This document shows positions 58,933 to 64,000 of a DNA stretch of 64,000 nucleotides, piece by piece. The notes under the pieces were generated by a model. That model was not told the origin of the DNA. It was given only the letters and a program-made list of their open reading frames with translations, and searched no databases. The translations under genes and the position numbers were made by a program. The DNA comes from Lactuca virosa (Eukaryota > Streptophyta > Magnoliopsida > Asterales > Asteraceae), in the NCBI GenBank assembly GCA_928212115.1, contig CAKMRJ010005523.1:136652785-136716784 (forward strand). Reading direction: 5' to 3'. Numbering within the stretch: position 1 is the first letter of the stretch; every line of letters starts with the position of its first letter.

Positions 58933-60012
58933 TTAGTAGCCAAAGCATTTAAACAACTTGGTAGGAAGAGTGCCTGTAGCACGAAACTTTGCAGCAGCTT
59001 CCTCTGCCTTGATTATGTGTTGCCCCCTTTTGGCTTCCACCATTGCCCGTTTTTCTTCTGCTTCTTTATGTATTCCAGCCATCCTATTCTTCATCTCCTC
59101 CCTCTTTTTTGCCTTCTCAATTTCTATGTTTTCCTGCTCCATTTACATACACATCATACATATACATATGCATGCCTTGTGTTTTTTATATTTTTTTTTT
59201 CTTCCATACTTTTACAAGTGATCAATACGAAACATGTACCTCAATCTGTTTAAGATTAGCTTCTATCATTGCTTTTTTAGTATTTTCCCATGCTCCGATT
59301 GCTGACTTTTTTGTGTACGCCCTGTACATACACATGTTATCACATATGTTCTTGTAGTATATAAATATATATAGACAACAAGTACCTGTTGTCAGCCTTT
59401 GTCTTTTCGTTCTCTTCCCATGCTTTAATGAGTGCCATTCTCTTCTCTGCAACAACTACTTCAAGTCCAACATCTGAAAACATATATAAATTAATACCTT
59501 CATCTACGAATGGAGAAACAATACATACCGGTTGAGATGTGAAATTTCATTCTTGTCTAGGGTTCAAACCAAATCCTAACGCACCCAAAACATTGCTATT
59601 GTTCCGTAATTAACCTCCAGGGGGCTAACATGAGCCGTTTTACATGATGCGATTTACCTTTTATTTAAAAAAAAAAACAAAATTCAAGAAACATAGCCTA
59701 AATGAAACGGGTTCAAAGTTGCGCAAAACCCATATTTTTTTCATAAATTATCCGATTACAAAAACTTGTTTGTCATACATAACCTATACATGTTAGACAG
59801 GATTCCCGTGCTGTTAGCGCAAATTCTGTCTAGCAGTTAAAATTGTACAAGAGAGTGTCAAGAAGCTTACTCTTGTCACCACCATGAGGCGGCTTTGTTT
59901 TCTTGGGTGGTGGTGTTGCAACCGAACTTGATTTGGGTTCCGGTGGTGATGTCCATTTTGATTCAGTTTCTGAAGCAACATCTTTCATGGGTTCTTGGTT
60001 TTCCTCCACCAT
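58933..60012 (-). CDS. Remorin, four exons, 170 residues
   Basis: Minus-strand exons are 59871-60012, 59386-59473, 59240-59321 and 58933-59133, all GT-AG, 513 bases in one frame. The start ATG 60012 (MVEENQEP) is preferred over an upstream in-frame ATG at 60042. The N-terminal third is Pro-, Ser- and Lys-rich and probably disordered. The C-terminal remorin domain begins VVVAEKRMALIKAWEEN and continues with SAIGAWENTKKAMIEA and a long charged coiled coil (EKAKKREEMKNRMAG, HKEAEEKRAMVEAK). It ends LPTKLFKCFGY, a Cys-containing anchor. Remorins sit on the inner face of the plasma membrane in nanodomains and at plasmodesmata, with roles in signalling and virus or microbe responses (family knowledge). 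Length is normal. It converges with the helicase gene. Confidence 0.93.
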
Positions 60013-61237
60013 CCTTGATCCTGTTAATTTTGTGATGAACAATAAAAAAAACCTGAAAAGGCTTCAAAGATTGAAACAAAAATGGGAGAAAGAGAGACAA
60101 GTATGTGGTAGGTTTGGTTGGTAAATGTAGAAGTGGGTGGTGGCAAAGATGGTACATAGAGATCACAATCAGTTGGAACGTTACCTACTAAGTTTGTAAA
60201 CTACAATGTTTCTTTTTCCATATCTAAATTAAACACCTTTAATTATTACGCAACAAATTAATTTATTTGGCATGAACAAGATATTCCAACATTTTTAATT
60301 CATAATCAATTCATTAAAAGAAAGCGTGTGTATTTGGAAGCAAGTTTTTTTTAACATACCATAACAAATAAAGTGGTTATTCAACTTTTCCATTTAGATT
60401 TACTTATACGTTACAATTAAAAATATTCAAATATGCATATATTATGTTGATTGTTGCCAAGTATGCATGTCATCTTTTTATTTACTTTTTGATGTTTTTA
60501 AGTAAGCTAAAAAAATTGTTATAACACTTTTAGAGGTTGTTTGATATGTATTTTACTATATCTGGTATTCGTAGAGACTGATTTGGTTAGGCTTAAACTA
60601 TTTGATATATCACTTTGAAGTCTCTGATTCGGTCCTAACTTTTCGATCAACTGGACCTTTGATTAATCAACATTTTTTTTTATTGACGCCCTCTTTTTTT
60701 TTTTTTAATACCTAGTAGGTCTAATATATGTTTTTAATATATCAGATTTAAAGTTGGGTCTGGTGAGTTAGACATTAACTCAATCAATCATAGTTCACTC
60801 AATCAACAATTATGAAAAACAATTTAACCAATAATATATATTTTAATATTCTGGTTTTTTCTTAGACATATTTAAACTAAAACGAATGAACTTAAAAATT
60901 GATGTAGTGTGCCTTGAACTAAAATGAGAGGTAAATTAAAATCATGATTTGATTTCACTTGTTCATAAAAAAGAAAAAAAGGTTATAACATTCGTTGATT
61001 AATTATGTTACATTTCTTTAATCGATTTCTCAAGAAAGAACATCTTAGGGGAAGGTAGGAGGTAGTTGTCGAAAATATTCAATATTCTTTTACTTTTTTA
61101 GATGATGAACAAGAAAAATGGCACAAAGGTGAAAATATTCCGTGCCACTTTTAACTTTCTTTGGTCACTGTTTATGATAATGTCTATTAATAAAGATGTT
61201 TAGAAATTAGAAAACGGAACTTTTGAAGTTTTAACTT
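60013..61237. other. 5' flank of remorin, AT-rich intergenic
   Basis: No gene seen. It contains poly-A/T runs and presumably the remorin promoter; no TATA box can be fixed without a transcript start. Confidence 0.6.
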
Positions 61238-61637
61238 GAGTAAATTACACGAATAATCCCTATGGTTTAGGATAATTTGCGCGTTTGGTCCCTAACTTAT
61301 TTTTTTTAATTCGGAAGGTCCTTATTGTTTGTTTTTGTTATGCGCTTGGTCCCTATCTTACCTAAAAAGACTAGTTTTCCCTTGATTTTTTAATTTATTT
61401 AAATAAACACACCCCAACCCCACCCCCTCACCTTACGTTACCTATCTCATCATTTTTCCTATTTAAATAATAGTCTTTTTAGGTAAAACAGAGACCAAGT
61501 GTGTAACAAAAACAAACAGTAGAGACCAAGTGTGTAACAAAAACAAATAGTAGGGACCTTCCGAGTTAAAAAAAATAAATTAGGGACCAAACACGCAAAT
61601 TACTCCAAACCATAGGGACCACTCGTGTAATTTACTC
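61238..61637. mobile_element. Mutator-type MITE, 400 bases
   Basis: Long inverted ends (GAGTAAATTACACGA inward from both sides, continuing through CCCTATGGTTT). It has a 9-base near-duplication, TTTTAACTT (61229-61237) and TTTGAACTT (61638-61646), 8 of 9 matching; 9-base TSDs are typical of MULEs. Near-palindromic throughout, with no coding capacity. Confidence 0.85.
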
Positions 61638-61779
61638 TTTGAACTTCATAAAATACAAAAAAATACAACAATATCTCACCCTAACAATTTTTTTTATTAA
61701 TATTCGGTAATAATAGTAAAAAAAAAACTAGAACATCAAATACAACATGTTAGTTTTTTCATCGGTATCAAAATGCATC

Positions 61780-63786
61780 TTTAACACTCATAAAAATCAT
61801 GCCAAATTTAAACTTTTTAAAACATTTCGAAATCAATCGATTATTACAAAACTTGTTTTCAAAATAGTTCAGTGTCAGCGTATCCCAGAATCAAATCATA
61901 AAAACCATAGGAGGTGTACGATCACGCATTCGCCTTCCCGTGATCGTCAGAAGTACCTGAAACAAAATCAACAACTATAAGCCCGAAGCTTAGTGAGTTC
62001 CCCGAAAATACCAACACCATACAGATATAACCATATCATATAAGCAAACAACATGCATAATGAGCCATCAGTCTGACTGGACCGCCTCACAGGCCACCAG
62101 TCTATCTGGACCGCTCTCCGAGCCTTCGGTACGTCTGGACCGCCTCTCAGGGCCTTCATCCTGTCCGGACCGCTCGTTGGGCCTTCTACCTGACTATATG
62201 CCCTCCCGGGTCTGCAGTCTATCCGGTCCGCCCTGGGTATCTTGGCCTACAGCACAAAGCAGGACTTGCCTCAACCCAATACCCCAAACCAACAAACATG
62301 TGCACATAAATATCATACGCTAGATAGCATGTACAAATAATCATATTGATCTAACAAATCACTAACATGGCAACCATCCTATAACCACGATACAGATCTA
62401 ATCGATCACTAACATAGCAACCATCCTATAACCAGGATACCGATCTAACAGATCACTAACATAGCAACCATCCTATAACCAGGATACCGATCTAACAGAT
62501 CACTAACATAGCAACCATCCTAACTACCATGATATAAATCAATAAGCATATCATGCAATAAACCCGAATACAAATCCGATTAGGGCCAACATTGGTGCCT
62601 TAGACCCTGTTGATATAGTGAGGTGAACTCACCTCACAAGTAGCTCGAAGTGATAAGATCAAACTTCACCAAATGCTGCTCCAAGTCCAACACCTACATC
62701 CACCAGTGATCCACTTCTATAAATTCCCAAATTACCAAAATACCCCCAGAAGTCAAACTGGTCAACCCCTGGTCAAAGTCAAAGTCAACGGTCAAATTCA
62801 ACAGTCCATGTTGACCCAACTCGTCGAGTGTAACTAGCAACTCGTCGAGTTTCCATAAGAACTCAGAAAGTCATAAAACCCTAACTGACTCGCCGAGTTT
62901 CCAACCAACTCGTCGAGTCCATGCGTATCCAGATGTCGGGAAAAACCCTAACTGACTCGTCGAGTCCTCTTACTGACTTGTCGAGTTCATGGAGAATCAA
63001 ATGCGGGCAACCTCCATCCGACTCGCCGTCGAGTTCATGCAGTCCAATTCTTATCCAGATGTTTTTAAGCTACTCCACAACTCTAACTTATAGATCTAGC
63101 TTCCTAAGGCACAGATTCCACGTAAAGTTGCAAACTTTATGTGCATGCAAGGTCCTACATGCTTATAACACCAAAACCAAGTCTAGAATGGGGTTTAGGG
63201 CATGGTGAAGGGTTGATACTAGATAAAGCTAATAGCTTTCTAAAATTGGGACCTAGAGGAGTCCAGATCTGAAGTTACAACTTCAGATCTTGCCCCAATA
63301 CTCGAAATGACTCCCAAATGTGCTAAAGATAGCCCTAAACATAAGCATGAAAAGATCTAGCTAAAGATAAGCCAAGGTAACGACTTGTTACCTTCAAAAT
63401 GATACCAAGAAGAAGTAGAGTCAGATCCACAAGCTCCTTTTTGCTCCAAGCTTCTTATACTTCACACATTCTTCACCCAAAGCACCAAAATCACACTTTA
63501 AGCATCACAATCACTCAAGAACAAGGTTAATAGCGATTAGGGTTTCTCTTAGCTGCCAAGGGGGTGGTAAAGGACTGAAGGAAGGGACTTAAGGTCCTTT
63601 AAATAGGGTGCAATCCCTAAAAATTAGGGTTTCATCTCCCAGCTCCTACTCGTCGAGTCCGGGTCCTCCGACTCGTCGTGTAGATCCAATAATCCACGTG
63701 GGCTGACTAAGTTCTACACGACGAGTTGGGGTCTCCAACTCGTCGAGTTCTTTCAATGAAATATACCTGGGAGTTGGGGTGTTACA
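61780..63786 (-). mobile_element. Solo gypsy LTR, 2007 bases, minus strand
   Basis: Same family as 2584-4616. On the minus strand it starts TGTAACACCCCAAC (63786) and ends GTTAAA (61780; expected GTTACA). Perfect TSD GCATC (61775-61779 and 63787-63791). An intron-like donor lies at 62632 and the acceptor ends at 61958. GATCT-AAC-AGATC and ATCCT-ATAACC-AGGAT hairpins occur in repeats at 62400-62525, with ACTCG-N-CGAGT motifs at 62815-63035 and 63640-63750. Confidence 0.92.
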
Positions 63787-63791
63787 GCATC

Positions 63792-64000
63792 ATGGGCCAA
63801 ATTCTTCAGAATCATTTTCTACATTTGGTCTCATTCGCATACTTTAGGTTAACTTGTTTCTATAATGAACCCTATCTTATTTAATTCGTGTAACCCCCGA
63901 CAAAAGGTGTAATTAGAGAGCTATTAATAAAATCTCTTTCTTTTGTTCGCTAGTTGACATACTTAATTTCTCTGATCAACTTAAACACCTCAAATATTGT
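63792..64000. other. Flanking sequence, nothing recognised
   Basis: AT-rich, no gene or repeat boundary seen before the window ends. Confidence 0.6.

Overview
This window is plant nuclear DNA, most likely from an Asteraceae species such as lettuce. That placement is inference, from the style of the repeats and the intron-containing plant genes; the family cannot be proven from sequence alone. About 85% is transposable elements stacked inside one another. I could order many insertions because their target-site duplications (TSDs) can be read directly.

Layout. 1-4616 is the 3' part of a broken Ty3/gypsy element with its 3' LTR. 4705-7927 holds a hAT end, a long-LTR fragment with its primer-binding site, and an antisense Athila ORF1-like remnant. 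About 7.9-27.3 kb is a decayed Ty1/copia element. Inside it sit a gypsy tandem (11195-21515, TSD AGAAT; three LTRs, the last partial) and, within its 3' LTR, a solo gypsy LTR (23909-26810, TSD TATAT). That solo LTR in turn holds a solo copia LTR (25307-26159, TSD AGTAG). 31340-54517 may be one Harbinger-like TIR element. It would contain a minus-strand LTR (32002-39236) carrying a second solo LTR (32815-36558, TSD CACAA) and a SINE (37475-37686), then a Helitron ending at 54318. The Helitron carries pieces of a gene resembling RDM4/IWR1, a young minus-strand gypsy element (40593-49316, TSD CTCCT) and a hAT element (51252-52560, TSD GCGTGCAT). A MULE-type MITE (61238-61637) and another solo gypsy LTR (61780-63786, TSD GCATC) close the window.

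Host genes. There are three. (1) 28853-30922, minus: a six-exon gene whose exons join in frame into 344 residues, with one LIM zinc finger followed by a BAG6-like C-terminal region, an unusual combination. (2) 55429-58102, plus: a nine-exon DEAD-box helicase of the DHH1/DDX6 (Arabidopsis RH6/RH8/RH12) type, complete except for a one-base frameshift in exon 5. (3) 58933-60012, minus: a four-exon remorin of 170 residues, intact. Genes 2 and 3 converge.

Most striking signal. Noncoding parts of several unrelated retroelements carry tandem or repeated DNA hairpins in which the loop or linker is conserved while both stem arms change together (40841-40977, 35316-35506, 8558-8676 with 11143-11178, 7914-8143, 26168-26458, 3942-4026). 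Most lie in what looks like an intron inside the LTR: all eight gypsy-type LTRs inspected have a GTGAGT donor and a CAG acceptor, and five of them (one imperfectly) show a small hairpin 20-26 bases before the acceptor. This pattern suggests selection for RNA or DNA structure and is the best candidate here for something undescribed.
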